IMG/VR virus record: IMGVR_UViG_3300007363_000054
Coordinates: 1-35,593 of that record
Strand: one strand, 5' to 3'
DNA length: 35,593 bases
Source of the DNA: a virus
Made by a program: the position numbers and the translations under genes. Of the stretch, positions 22,558 to 31,806 are shown one piece after another. The notes under the pieces were generated by a model, which was given only the letters and a program-made list of their open reading frames with translations, did no database searches and was not told the DNA's origin. Within the stretch, counting starts at the first letter, position 1. Every line of letters begins with the position of its first letter.

Positions 22558-24246
22558 CTAGACATTTTCAATCCAGCTTTTCTTCATTTTTCCAATTTCT
22601 TGGCTTGGATCTCCAGAAAACCAGACATCTCCGTTCTCTACATAGAGCTTTGGGCTGGCGTTTGAGTCTGCAGTGTTGTCTATACCGTCGTCTATGAAAC
22701 CAAAAGGCGTGAGCTCGGCTTCAATCTGCTCAGCCTGTTTCTGGAACATTTCTGTTCTGAGATTACTGTTATTCATGTCCCTGAAATAGGGCTCGTTACT
22801 GAGCCAGCCAAACAGGACCAGACACATCATGAGGTCGTCGTGATAGCCTTCGTCGGCTTCGTAGCTGTTCTTTTTCTCTATGAAGGTGCTCATTTCGCCA
22901 ATGATGTCGGCATCATGTTGCAGTAATTTATTGTTCTCAATCAGTCCTTTGATTATGCTGCAGCCCAGACGCTTGACCTGCTTGCTGGTTCTTACACCAG
23001 GAACTGCGCCCTGACCGCCACTGCCAACATACTGTCCGCCGTGCTTGACGTTCTTCTGAACCCAGAAGATGTTCTCGTATTCCAGATCGGCCCAGATTGC
23101 ATCGGCTACCTGCTGTCCGTTGTCATTGAGCTCAATCAGAACCATGGCTCGATTATAATCTCGGGCAACCTTGTGAATAACATCGGCATAGAGCAAGGGA
23201 TGGACTTTGTTGTTTCTGTATTTGGCTACCAGTGTATAGGGGAACTTGGTTGTATCTACAACAACAAAGGCATGATAGTCGCCTCCCACACCGCGGCTTG
23301 TATCCGCAACCATGGTATAGAAATGCCCTTCCTCGGGATCGGCATAGACGTCCAATCCATCGCGACTCCAGACTGGACGTTTAGCACTCTGACGACTTAG
23401 GTGATCTGCGGCAATCAGTGTAGAACTTGAACCCAGGAAATTGCAAAGAACTTCCTGATTGAATCTAAGCTCGCCCAGCAAGGCACGTTGTTCGTCGGCC
23501 CATTTCTGATCCCGACCAGGTATTTCCCAGTATGGTATGAACAGATTTGTAAAGCCGTTGAGATTTTGGTCGGCTTCGTTCCAGAACTTCCAGAAGTGAT
23601 TGTAACCCAGGGGAGTACTGGTAAGCAGGATCTTGGTTGTTTCACCAGCACTAATGGTAGGATAAACTGAGGTGAAGAAGTCCTCGGCTACATTGTTCGG
23701 AATAATTGCCGCTTCGTCAATGTACAACCAGTTTACGGATTTACCACGGATACCGCTTGAGCTAGTCGCTGCGGTGAAAACTCTGCAACCATTTTCTAGT
23801 TCAATGTCACCTTTGTTCCAGGTCTTGATACCCTGTTGCATCCAGATTGGCAAGAGCTCGTACATGAGCTGATAGCGATACAGAACTTCACGTGCTGCTG
23901 CGCTCTTGTTGGCCAGGATGGCCACGGTTTTGCTTTCGTGGAACAGAGTGTACCAGAGTATGCAGGCCGCGGCAGTTATGGTCTTGCCCTGCTGTCGTCC
24001 CTCCATGAGGATAACCTTGCGGTTATTTAGTATAACATCGACTTTCTTTTTCTGGCAATCATAGAGCTTGAAGGGCTGTATGCCATGATCCAGGGTAATG
24101 ATCTGACAATAGGTCTCTATGAAATAGATGGGGTCACGACTACACTTCAGAATTTCTCGAATCTGATGTGGTGTATAATCAATGGTGTACCCAATCTGCT
24201 TTAGATTGGAATTGCCCAGATAACTGTGCTGGCTCGAGATGGACAC
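22558..24246 (-). CDS. gp17: Terminase large subunit gp17
   Basis: The 562-residue protein has an ATPase domain with Walker A-like EGRQQGKT (82-89) and Walker B LYIDEAAII (174-182). STPLG (210-214) is the coupling motif region. The nuclease domain shows the first catalytic Asp in MVADTSRG (D315), then LIELNDNG and GYHDDLMMCLVL, as in T4 gp17 (610 residues). It packages and cuts DNA. The start is GTG at 24246, one base-step after the gene 16 stop; no better ATG lies near. Confidence 0.97.
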   Translation of the reverse strand: MSISSQHSYLGNSNLKQIGYTIDYTPHQIREILKCSRDPIYFIETYCQIITLDHGIQPFKLYDCQKKKVDVILNNRKVILMEGRQQGKTITAAACILWYTLFHESKTVAILANKSAAAREVLYRYQLMYELLPIWMQQGIKTWNKGDIELENGCRVFTAATSSSGIRGKSVNWLYIDEAAIIPNNVAEDFFTSVYPTISAGETTKILLTSTPLGYNHFWKFWNEADQNLNGFTNLFIPYWEIPGRDQKWADEQRALLGELRFNQEVLCNFLGSSSTLIAADHLSRQSAKRPVWSRDGLDVYADPEEGHFYTMVADTSRGVGGDYHAFVVVDTTKFPYTLVAKYRNNKVHPLLYADVIHKVARDYNRAMVLIELNDNGQQVADAIWADLEYENIFWVQKNVKHGGQYVGSGGQGAVPGVRTSKQVKRLGCSIIKGLIENNKLLQHDADIIGEMSTFIEKKNSYEADEGYHDDLMMCLVLFGWLSNEPYFRDMNNSNLRTEMFQKQAEQIEAELTPFGFIDDGIDNTADSNASPKLYVENGDVWFSGDPSQEIGKMKKSWIENV

Positions 24247-24675
24247 TTAGATGTCTTTCTCGTTCCTCAGCATCTTCATCAGGTCAGTGGTGCTTCCTGT
24301 AAACACAATATTGTTTTGTGTACCAATCTGTTTGTTTGGTGTAACTTCGTCGGGCTGTTTCAGTGCCTGTGCACGCTTCTGAAGTTCCAGCAAATCCTTG
24401 GCTGTGTCGCTGAGAGTTTTCATGATCTGTCCCGCTACTTCATAGTTGCGGGGATGTTCGCTATTTTTGGCTAGCTCAACCAGGTCATCCAGTGTATTCT
24501 GTCCTTTGTGAATCAGACTACGCAGAGTCTCACGAGCCAGATCGAAATCGTCTTGCTGGTCGTCACTGAGGCCTGGCTTGGACTGTGGTAGGACCACAGG
24601 AAGTTTTGCCTCCTCTGCTGATGATGGCATGGGCTCTGTGTTGAACAGAGCATCTAGTTCAGGTATGTTTTTCAT
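24247..24675 (-). CDS. gp16: Terminase small subunit gp16
   Basis: This 142-residue protein lies directly upstream of gp17. Its central part (FDLARETLRSLIHKGQNTL, LVELAKNSEHPRNYEVAGQI, MKTLSDTAKDLLELQKRAQA) is alpha-helical, matching the oligomerisation helices of T4 gp16 (164 residues). It recognises DNA and regulates gp17. Its ATG overlaps the gp15 stop (ATGA). Residues 1-35 and the C-terminus are flexible and polar. Confidence 0.92.
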   Translation of the reverse strand: MKNIPELDALFNTEPMPSSAEEAKLPVVLPQSKPGLSDDQQDDFDLARETLRSLIHKGQNTLDDLVELAKNSEHPRNYEVAGQIMKTLSDTAKDLLELQKRAQALKQPDEVTPNKQIGTQNNIVFTGSTTDLMKMLRNEKDI

Positions 24676-25430
24676 TCAAAATCAGTAAATGTTTCTGCGA
24701 AATCAAAATCATCGGTAGGCACTGCTGTATTAGGTGTCACAGTTGCAGTATAGCTGGCAACATTTTCAGTAAGTTCTAGATTCTTGAAAATATTGGCGTT
24801 TACACGACGAATGATTCCAGTCTTGTTTACTGGTCCATAGTAGTTGATCTTGATCACGAAACTCAGAGTCCAGATAATGGATCTGCGCTGGCTGAAATCG
24901 CCCTCATAGTCATCTTCGTAGGTTACATTGTTCAGGACAACGGGTAGGTCGTTTTTGATGTCTAGTTCAGGTATGGCCTTGAGACTTAGATTGAAATCTG
25001 GATTGAAGTATGGCAGTATTTGCTCTATGATCTGAAGTCCGTCGTCCTGATTCTTAGAATAAACGTATAGGTTGACGTTAATGTTATAGGGTGTAGGAGC
25101 GTACTGAGCCTTGATTCTGGTCACGTCATCGGAATTGATGGCACGATTTGAATTGATGGGACTTAGCTTTCGGGCAGGGTCGTAGTCCAGACCCAGAATC
25201 TCAAAACTCATTCTGGGCAGAATAAGCTGCACTCTCTGGTCTTCGAGATTTGGCTGTTGCTCTATGCGAGCAATCATCTTTTGCTTGGGAGCATAGGCCA
25301 GAGGAATCTTGATTCGCTGTACTACTGCGCCAGCACTGTTACGACGCTCAATGAAAATATCATTGAACAAATTTCCAAAGGCTATGATTGCCTTGCGTGT
25401 AGTTCCCCAATAAAAGGTATGATCAAGCAC
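24672..25430 (-). CDS. gp15: Tail sheath stabiliser/terminator gp15
   Basis: The 252-residue protein begins with LDHTFYWGTTRKAIIAFGNL, then FNDIFIERR, typical of gp15. It also shows PRMSFEILGLDYDPARKLSP and a long C-terminal beta part. T4 gp15 (272 residues) caps the tail and joins it to the neck. The start is GTG at 25430, with GAGG six bases before it; the next Met is too far inside. It overlaps gene 14 by eight bases. Confidence 0.94.
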   Translation of the reverse strand: MLDHTFYWGTTRKAIIAFGNLFNDIFIERRNSAGAVVQRIKIPLAYAPKQKMIARIEQQPNLEDQRVQLILPRMSFEILGLDYDPARKLSPINSNRAINSDDVTRIKAQYAPTPYNINVNLYVYSKNQDDGLQIIEQILPYFNPDFNLSLKAIPELDIKNDLPVVLNNVTYEDDYEGDFSQRRSIIWTLSFVIKINYYGPVNKTGIIRRVNANIFKNLELTENVASYTATVTPNTAVPTDDFDFAETFTDFE

Positions 25431-26199
25431 GGGCTACCTCACCAAAAGGATTGCGTTCTGTGAAGTCCAGGATATCTTCGATGTCAATGTCAAAGTCGTT
25501 GTTCTGGCTTTCTATGACGGTCTCTCCCTGAACTGTATACTGGTCACTGTCTTTGGTTGTATTTTCCAGGATCAGTGGTTCGCCAGTTTCTAGCAGTAGT
25601 ACACCGCTGGCATCTCCTTCCAGTGCCAGTTCTGAACCAACAAGCTCCAGAGCCTCGGATACACTGTCTGATATGGCATCGATTTCTGCCACACCCGTGT
25701 CGAACCGTTCCAGACTGTATTGCATGAGTTCTACACTGAGCTTATAGACATACAGGGCACCAGCCTGGTAGAATGGCTGTTGTGCTATGACTTTACGAAT
25801 CTCAAACAGGCTCTTGGTCAGAGGGAAGTAAACTACATCGCCCTCGGCTGGACGATCCAGTATGGTCTGACCGTATTTCTTGACCAGCTGTTGCCAGCGA
25901 CGACGGCTGATAACGAAGGTTGCCTGGTCACGAAGTTCTATGCCAAATTTACTAAGCAGTTCGCCCTCGCCTTCGAAGCCCTGGACGTTTTCCATGTAAA
26001 CTTCTATGGGATAGGCGTTATCGTATTTGTTCAGAACATCTTCTTTGAGGATCTCATCCTGATTGAATTTTGCTCTGGGAACATAGTAGCATTCATGTCC
26101 ATAAATGCGCAGACTTTCAATGATCAGATCCTCATACAGGTTCTGCTCACTGCGACGCCCCATGGGCACGCCTGATTGAAAGTAATGGTTGACTGGCAT
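25423..26199 (-). CDS. gp14: Neck protein gp14
   Basis: This 258-residue protein matches the marine gp14 pattern: VNHYFQSGVPMGRRSEQNLY, EDLIIESLRIYGHECYYVPR and FGIELRDQATFVISRRRW. The C-terminal third is acidic and Glu/Ser-rich. In T4, gp13 and gp14 form the neck joining head and tail. The ATG at 26199 has no clear ribosome site and is preceded by 115 bases without a gene, which is unusual here. Confidence 0.93.
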   Translation of the reverse strand: MPVNHYFQSGVPMGRRSEQNLYEDLIIESLRIYGHECYYVPRAKFNQDEILKEDVLNKYDNAYPIEVYMENVQGFEGEGELLSKFGIELRDQATFVISRRRWQQLVKKYGQTILDRPAEGDVVYFPLTKSLFEIRKVIAQQPFYQAGALYVYKLSVELMQYSLERFDTGVAEIDAISDSVSEALELVGSELALEGDASGVLLLETGEPLILENTTKDSDQYTVQGETVIESQNNDFDIDIEDILDFTERNPFGEVARA

Positions 26200-26314
26200 C
26201 GTTTGGCTCTATGTTTTCTTTTCGATTCTGGTTTCTATCGACACTGGCTCTGCAAGGTGCTTTAATACATCTGTGGCACGTAAGGAGTGGAGCTAGTAAT
26301 TAATTAAAGGGATG

Positions 26315-27061
26315 TTAGCCGACAAACATATCAGGAGGCAGCTCCCAGGTGTTACGTATCTCTTGCTCAATCTTATCAATTTCAGCAACGGCCTCATCAA
26401 AAATTCTTTGCCCATTTAGCACAACGCCACCAGGCAAGGCCATGCCTTCGAACTTCTTTAGATTGTCGCCCCACTGTCGTTTGATGAGTGCAGTAGCGTA
26501 TCGTTTGAGCCACATGTCGTTATAGACGTCGGTATAGGTGCTGGGATCTAGTATGCGCCAGGCTTCGACTATGACAAAATCTCCAACGGCAAAATCCTGA
26601 CCCCAGTCTGCGTCTATGTATAGTCTGTTCATGTGACGATTGAAACGCACAGGCTTGGTACCAACCAAAACGTCCTGTATGAGCTGAAGCTGGCCCTTGA
26701 CCTGCTGGTAATAGATCAGATCCGTACTCATGATGCTATAAAGATCATTGATCAAAATCTGGTACCGAACATCAAAAATATTCATGCCACTGGTAGTTTT
26801 ATTGCTGAACGGAAGTACGCGCTCAACACCAACCACGGCATCGCTCAGGGTAACATACTTGTCTGAAATATTGTTGGCTGTAATCTGATGCTGCAGGTAT
26901 ACCTTTTCAATGGCGTCATAGTGAAACTCACGATAAAACTGAAAGGCGTCGTCAATACGATCCTCGACCTGATCGTCATCAACGTTGATTTCGATTACAG
27001 GGTGTCCCAGTCTGCGTAGGCAGTAGTCTTTGAGTAATTCTCGGCTTGTTGGATAGCTCAT
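26315..27061 (-). CDS. gp13: Neck protein gp13
   Basis: The 248-residue protein opens with TSRELLKDYCLRRLGHPVIE then DDQVEDRIDDAFQFYREFHYD, the signature of gp13 in T4-like phages. The C-terminal half has DMWLKRYATALIKRQWGDNL and KFEGMALPGG, also typical. It binds the portal after packaging. T4 gp13 is 309 residues. GAGG precedes the ATG, and a CATAAATA late box lies 27 bases upstream. Confidence 0.95.
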   Translation of the reverse strand: MSYPTSRELLKDYCLRRLGHPVIEINVDDDQVEDRIDDAFQFYREFHYDAIEKVYLQHQITANNISDKYVTLSDAVVGVERVLPFSNKTTSGMNIFDVRYQILINDLYSIMSTDLIYYQQVKGQLQLIQDVLVGTKPVRFNRHMNRLYIDADWGQDFAVGDFVIVEAWRILDPSTYTDVYNDMWLKRYATALIKRQWGDNLKKFEGMALPGGVVLNGQRIFDEAVAEIDKIEQEIRNTWELPPDMFVG

Positions 27062-27087
27062 TGAGCGCCTCGGTTGCGGTTACCTAT

Positions 27088-27095
27088 TATTTATG
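27088..27095 (-). promoter_or_regulatory. Late promoter CATAAATA for gene 13
   Basis: CATAAATA lies in the short gap before gene 13, in the correct direction, followed by AATAGGTAACC. It matches the NATAAATA late consensus. Confidence 0.65.
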
Positions 27096-27098
27096 GAC

Positions 27099-27569
27099 TT
27101 ATAATCCAGGCACTTCCCAGGGTGCCACAGGCCAGGTATAGTTCCAGGGCCAGCCATCCTGCAGTGGCATGTCACGCAACTGTTGTCGGTATGTTAGCCA
27201 GGCCTGACGACTTTCGTCTGTATGCGGATAATCTGGCATGACCAGGAAGTCAGTCATTTTCAGTTTGTGAAATCTCTGATTTCTGATATGTCCCTCGGCT
27301 ACATCCTGAGACCAGGCCTTGATCTCAAAGCCTTTCCACCATTTGCCATCAGCTCTGAGGGTGGGCATGGCAGCGTCAATCTTGTACAGGGCTGGATCGA
27401 TGTGCCTGGGGAATTCTTCCTCCAGGACTTCAAAGATTCCGTGAGATGCTAAAAACTCAGCTGTCATGGGTTCAGGCAAGCTGGTATTTGGGTTTTCTTT
27501 TCTAAACATGTGGACGCTGTAGGGAAATTTTACAGCGACACCATTTTCTGTTTTTACAAGTAAGCTCAT
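27099..27569 (-). CDS. Tail-assembly-chaperone-like protein 1
   Basis: The 156-residue protein ends with a segment typical of phage tail (fibre) assembly chaperones: DFLVMPDYPHTDESRQAWLT then YRQQLRDMPLQDGWPWNYTWP. The N-terminal part (LLVKTENGVAVKFPYSVHMF) resembles that of the next gene upstream, so the two are paralogues. Such proteins help fold or attach receptor-binding fibres. GGAGG precedes the ATG, with a GATAAATA late box 19 bases upstream. Exact partner unknown; the beta-propeller protein upstream is the best candidate. Confidence 0.78.
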   Translation of the reverse strand: MSLLVKTENGVAVKFPYSVHMFRKENPNTSLPEPMTAEFLASHGIFEVLEEEFPRHIDPALYKIDAAMPTLRADGKWWKGFEIKAWSQDVAEGHIRNQRFHKLKMTDFLVMPDYPHTDESRQAWLTYRQQLRDMPLQDGWPWNYTWPVAPWEVPGL

Positions 27570-27587
27570 GATTCCTCCGTTACATTA

Positions 27588-27595
27588 TATTTATC
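27588..27595 (-). promoter_or_regulatory. Late promoter GATAAATA
   Basis: GATAAATA overlaps the end of the upstream paralogue and stands 19 bases before the next ATG, which follows ACGGAGGAATC. It matches the late consensus with a short leader. Confidence 0.55.
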
Positions 27596-28076
27596 AGCCT
27601 ACGGTAACTGTCTCTATGCCGTCTAGCTCAGGGCTGGTGGGCCAGCTTATGTCATAGGGCCAGCCTGGTAGGCTGCTGAGGTTACGCAGTTCCTGACGAT
27701 AAGCAGCCCAGCGTTGACGGTCTTCCTCAGACAGACCATTGTCAGGTAGCTGAGTCCAGTCGCATTCTTTGAGCAAGCCATTACGTTTTCCGCGCTGGTT
27801 CTGTTCAGCCCATTCGGGCTTGACTTTGTCTATGGTGAACACCTGAGTCCAGACACCCTCGTACTTGACTGGCGGGTCCTGTCTGATGCTTCGTGTTCTG
27901 GTTTCCAGATGACTGGGAAAAGGAACTTCCCTGACTCGCATAACACCATGTGTAGCCAATACTTCGTCATCAATGATTTCGGGCCAGTCTCCTGGGTTGT
28001 CAATTTTGAAAGTTGCCTGGTGGTATGGAAATTTGACAATGTTGTCGTTTTCGTCTACTTTTACATATAGCGCCAT
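27594..28076 (-). CDS. Tail-assembly-chaperone-like protein 2
   Basis: I start this gene at an ATG at 28076, after AGGATAAAG, giving 160 residues (MALYVKVDENDNIVKFPY). An earlier ATG in frame lies inside the propeller gene and lacks a ribosome site. The C-terminal CDWTQLPDNGLSEEDRQRWA then AYRQELRNLSSLPGWPYDISWP is the chaperone-type pattern. It is clearly related to the following gene: both share VKFPY near the start, LA(S/T)HG and YRQ(Q/E)LR. It directly follows the propeller gene (13 bases), as fibre chaperones often follow their fibre. Confidence 0.8.
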   Translation of the reverse strand: MALYVKVDENDNIVKFPYHQATFKIDNPGDWPEIIDDEVLATHGVMRVREVPFPSHLETRTRSIRQDPPVKYEGVWTQVFTIDKVKPEWAEQNQRGKRNGLLKECDWTQLPDNGLSEEDRQRWAAYRQELRNLSSLPGWPYDISWPTSPELDGIETVTVG

Positions 28077-28089
28077 GATCTTTATCCTA

Positions 28090-31000
28090 TTACGTTGCTT
28101 TGAAAGCCCAGACAGCGGCTTGGTTTGCACCCATGATGAGCATTTTATCACCTAGCGGACTGAATACTACTTTACCTAGACTAGATTCACGCATGATCGC
28201 TGCCGATGGAGTCTGGCCATATAAAACTGCGTTGGTCTGTGGATCTGTGTACAGATAAAAATTCTGAGTACATTGACCAGTACTGGTTGGCAGATCCCAG
28301 GGGCTGGTACTAAAATCTACTTCCCAGACCTGGTCTGGGCTCAGTGGTGTAGAGAAATACATCCTGGTGCCGCTGTTGGCCCAGGTGAAATTATAGATGT
28401 CGCCCACACCAGCCAAAAGGTTGAAGTCTACACTGGTCTGTACCAATGATGCTGTGGTTACGTCCCAGGCCGTTGACAGGTCATAGGCGTATATGGGGTT
28501 GATGGTAGTACCATTCATGACATATAGTCTGGTACCGTCGGGCTTGAACGCTATACCATAGGGGTTGGTTGTCTGTGCATTGACCCTGAGATTGGCTTCA
28601 GAAGTGTAGGTATCCAGGTTCCAGGCTTCGGTCAGCCCTGTGCGCTGCATGACGTTGTCCTGTGTGGTTGCCACTGTATAGTAGCTTGTACCGTCTGGAT
28701 GAATTCTGAAATCTGTGACTGTTGTTGGTCCCTGTGGTAACGTGCTGGTTGTTCGCACAAAACTGGCTGTATTTACCAGCCATGGCGTACTTAGGAAATA
28801 AGTAACGGCCCAGGCATTAGTTGAATCAAGCACATACATGTACTGCCCATCTGAGCTCACGTCAAAAATCTGTGGATTGGTTTGAATGTATCCAGGATCA
28901 GCGCGTTCACCCAGTACCTGATAACCTTCGCCGCTTCTGATATTTGCTTTGACGGTTGAATCAAAAACAAATGGCGTCGTGGCATTGAATTTTGTAATGA
29001 ACCCAGTGTCACTCTGTAACCAGAAAACAGTACCATCGTTACTTACATTTAGGGCACGTGGTGTTACTGAAATATCGGCATAGGCTAAGGCGTCGTTCCA
29101 GTATTTTGGATACACATTGGTTGCAGTTATGGTGGTCACAGTTTCTATGTTACCTGCAGAGCCCAGATCTATTTGCCAGACTGTGGGCATGCTGGTATTG
29201 TTGACGCTGTACAGGTATATATTGCTAGCATCAGGTGATATTGCCAGTTTAGCATTGAAGCCGCTGGAATAGAACGGTGGAGTACTAACTCCGTTCACAC
29301 CAGTCGTTGTGCCAGGGCCAGGGTTTCCTACATATAAACAACCTGGGCTGTACAAGGCATTACCAGGACCTACAATGGTACAGGCACCCATGTTTAGTGT
29401 TGATGAAAAGTCCCAGGCATTGGACATGGGTATACGCCAGATGCTATAATCGGCGCTGGACTGCCAGTACAATGCAGTGCCATCGGATTTTATGTTCAGA
29501 CTCCAGCATCCCGAAGTCCCCGCTGCGCTATAGATACTGGGATGAATAACCTGATTATGTAACCTTAGGTTGGCTGGTGTTACGCTGTTCCAGTGAAAGT
29601 CCCAGGTGTTGGCCATCCAGTATTCTCGGGTACTTCCCGAAGAGGATGTGGCTGCACTACCCACCCATAAACGATCACCAGAGTCTTTGCCAACTATGCC
29701 GCCAACGTTTAGCTGGGTACCAAAGGTCATGTAATACCCAATGCCCTGTCTGGTATTTCCATAGTATGAAAATAACGGAGCATCTGCAGTACCAGCAGCT
29801 GCAACAACATAGGGTGTGTTTAGTTTATATCTATCAATGTACTGAAGTGAGCCTTGCATGATGAAAAAGTGCTCACCAGTACTATCAAAGCCCATGTCCT
29901 TGTGCGCTGTTCCAAGGATAGTACTGTTACCCCAGATGCTCTGATAGCTAGCAGTTGTAACATCCCAGGCCGTGCCCAGGTTATATCTGTTGACATCGTT
30001 ACCCGAAGTTCCTGAAACATACATCTTGGTACCATCATCGCTTAGTATCACTGAGGTAGGTATGGTTTCCTGTGTACTGACCAGGAATGATGTAGCTGTA
30101 CCACTGATGGAACTTATAGTCCAGGCTGTGCCCAGATCACGCTGCCAGACACGATCAGAAACATCGCCAGTATAGTAAACGCGGGTACCGTCATTCTTGA
30201 ACCATAGACCCTTGGGGTTGCTTTCGTTGGCAGTAATACTAGCCGATGTAATGAATGTTGCAGTGGTTATGTCCCAGGCGACGCTCATGTCATACTGGTT
30301 GATGTCGTCGCCAGAATTGCCCATGAAATAAAAACTGGTGCCATCGGATTTCCAACGACAGCTGTGCGCGTTCAGGTCCTGAGCGCTGGTATTGAATCTA
30401 TTGGTAAACCGTACCCAACCCATGGTATAAGGCAGACCTTTCTGCTCGAACTGAAAGACCCAGTCCAGTGTCGTGCCCTGAGTGAGCAACGTCATGCCAC
30501 TATCGCCCCAGTGGAATCCCGTTGTTGTACTATCTCCACTTGCTGTTCCATCTGCAGCCGTGACATACAGTCTGGGGTATGTGTTTCGGCCCAGCCATTC
30601 TGCGGTAGTACCATCCCAGGCTGTGCTCATGCGATGAACCATGAATCGATCACCAGATTCGCCATTCTGGACACTGGCATGATGGCTTACTATGTACTCG
30701 CCATTGCTGGTAACCCAGAATGTTTGTGTATTACAGGCTCCAAAACTTCGGACTACCTGACTGTTCGCTCTGGTAAAGTTTCTTTCGGCTACCAGGGAAT
30801 ACTGAGCCAGGTTTGAATTTGTATATGTCCAGTAAGCAATATTTCCATTGGAATTACCAATGGTAATAAACTTATCCAGCGCAGGATTTATGAAAGCCGC
30901 AGCTGTACTAGTGTCTACTCTGTTGATGTCGTGATTGGTTGCACTTGAAGTAGTACTGTGCTCAGTAATCAAATCAAAAGCACCTTCTTCACCGCAGGGA

Positions 31001-31806
31001 AGATCAACCATCATTAGCTGATCACGAACCTGGGTACGAGTCCAGTACCATTTACTACCAGCCATCCTGAACGTCCCTTTGTCAAGGGGCTGTTCGGTTA
31101 GCGTACCATCGAATTGAAACTGTGGAAATGTATGACGTCCATCAAATCTAATATTTGCAACTTCATGAGGAGTAGTTGCGGTATAGCTGAAAATTCTGCG
31201 TCCAGTTGGTGTCGTGTCATTACTGGTTATTATATAAACTTTGGTACCATCATCGGACCAGGTAAACCCTGGTACACCAACAGGTGCACCGATGAAACTA
31301 TTTCCTACATTATAGGGATCGTATTTCCAGTCAGTATCTTTCCAGCTCAAGGTTGACAGATCATAAGGAGTTGATATATTACCCTGATATAGACGATCAT
31401 AGGTTTCACACATCCAGTACAGTCTGGTTCCAGTACTGTTTAGGTAAATGCTCCAGGGAGAGTATCCTACCTGACCACCCTGAGCCTGATGCAGACCAAT
31501 GACATTGAGGTTTGCTATGTTATTGGTATTTGCAGCAGTCGCAAAGGCCCAGGGATATTCTGTCTCCCATTGTTCAACTGCATATTTACTGCCCTGGATA
31601 TCCATGATCAGAATGTACTTGCCATCACGGCTGATGGTAGCACCCTGGTCAGTGTTTATCCAGTTTTCCATGAACCAGTGTGGGTAACTGTTGGCGAAAA
31701 CTGGCTCCATGTAAGCCAGAGAAAAATTATTCTGTACTGGGCCACCAGGGCCTGCTGGAGTATATGTACCCAGCGTGGCCGCTAATATACTATTTTTTAG
31801 GGTCAT
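28090..31806 (-). CDS. Large beta-propeller-like virion protein, candidate receptor-binding protein
   Basis: This 1238-residue protein is built of repeats of about 60-90 residues. Each has a DGT-(K/R)-(M/L)-Y-(V/I) strand and a W-anchored strand such as TAWDVTTAS, VAWDITTATF or EAWNLDTYTS. I count roughly 14 such W units by eye, enough for two seven-bladed propellers. The first 50 residues lack the repeat and may attach to the virion. Aromatic- and Thr/Ser/Asn-rich composition is typical of surface structural proteins. It overlaps the preceding fibre gene (ATGA) and is followed by two chaperone-like genes. Binding of host surface molecules is inference from that context. Confidence 0.78.
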   Translation of the reverse strand: MTLKNSILAATLGTYTPAGPGGPVQNNFSLAYMEPVFANSYPHWFMENWINTDQGATISRDGKYILIMDIQGSKYAVEQWETEYPWAFATAANTNNIANLNVIGLHQAQGGQVGYSPWSIYLNSTGTRLYWMCETYDRLYQGNISTPYDLSTLSWKDTDWKYDPYNVGNSFIGAPVGVPGFTWSDDGTKVYIITSNDTTPTGRRIFSYTATTPHEVANIRFDGRHTFPQFQFDGTLTEQPLDKGTFRMAGSKWYWTRTQVRDQLMMVDLPCGEEGAFDLITEHSTTSSATNHDINRVDTSTAAAFINPALDKFITIGNSNGNIAYWTYTNSNLAQYSLVAERNFTRANSQVVRSFGACNTQTFWVTSNGEYIVSHHASVQNGESGDRFMVHRMSTAWDGTTAEWLGRNTYPRLYVTAADGTASGDSTTTGFHWGDSGMTLLTQGTTLDWVFQFEQKGLPYTMGWVRFTNRFNTSAQDLNAHSCRWKSDGTSFYFMGNSGDDINQYDMSVAWDITTATFITSASITANESNPKGLWFKNDGTRVYYTGDVSDRVWQRDLGTAWTISSISGTATSFLVSTQETIPTSVILSDDGTKMYVSGTSGNDVNRYNLGTAWDVTTASYQSIWGNSTILGTAHKDMGFDSTGEHFFIMQGSLQYIDRYKLNTPYVVAAAGTADAPLFSYYGNTRQGIGYYMTFGTQLNVGGIVGKDSGDRLWVGSAATSSSGSTREYWMANTWDFHWNSVTPANLRLHNQVIHPSIYSAAGTSGCWSLNIKSDGTALYWQSSADYSIWRIPMSNAWDFSSTLNMGACTIVGPGNALYSPGCLYVGNPGPGTTTGVNGVSTPPFYSSGFNAKLAISPDASNIYLYSVNNTSMPTVWQIDLGSAGNIETVTTITATNVYPKYWNDALAYADISVTPRALNVSNDGTVFWLQSDTGFITKFNATTPFVFDSTVKANIRSGEGYQVLGERADPGYIQTNPQIFDVSSDGQYMYVLDSTNAWAVTYFLSTPWLVNTASFVRTTSTLPQGPTTVTDFRIHPDGTSYYTVATTQDNVMQRTGLTEAWNLDTYTSEANLRVNAQTTNPYGIAFKPDGTRLYVMNGTTINPIYAYDLSTAWDVTTASLVQTSVDFNLLAGVGDIYNFTWANSGTRMYFSTPLSPDQVWEVDFSTSPWDLPTSTGQCTQNFYLYTDPQTNAVLYGQTPSAAIMRESSLGKVVFSPLGDKMLIMGANQAAVWAFKAT

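Noticed and set aside
26211-26303. Plus-strand 30-codon ORF with a hydrophobic start in the gap before gene 14
   Set aside because: It has no ribosome site, is opposite to every other gene and is short enough to be chance.
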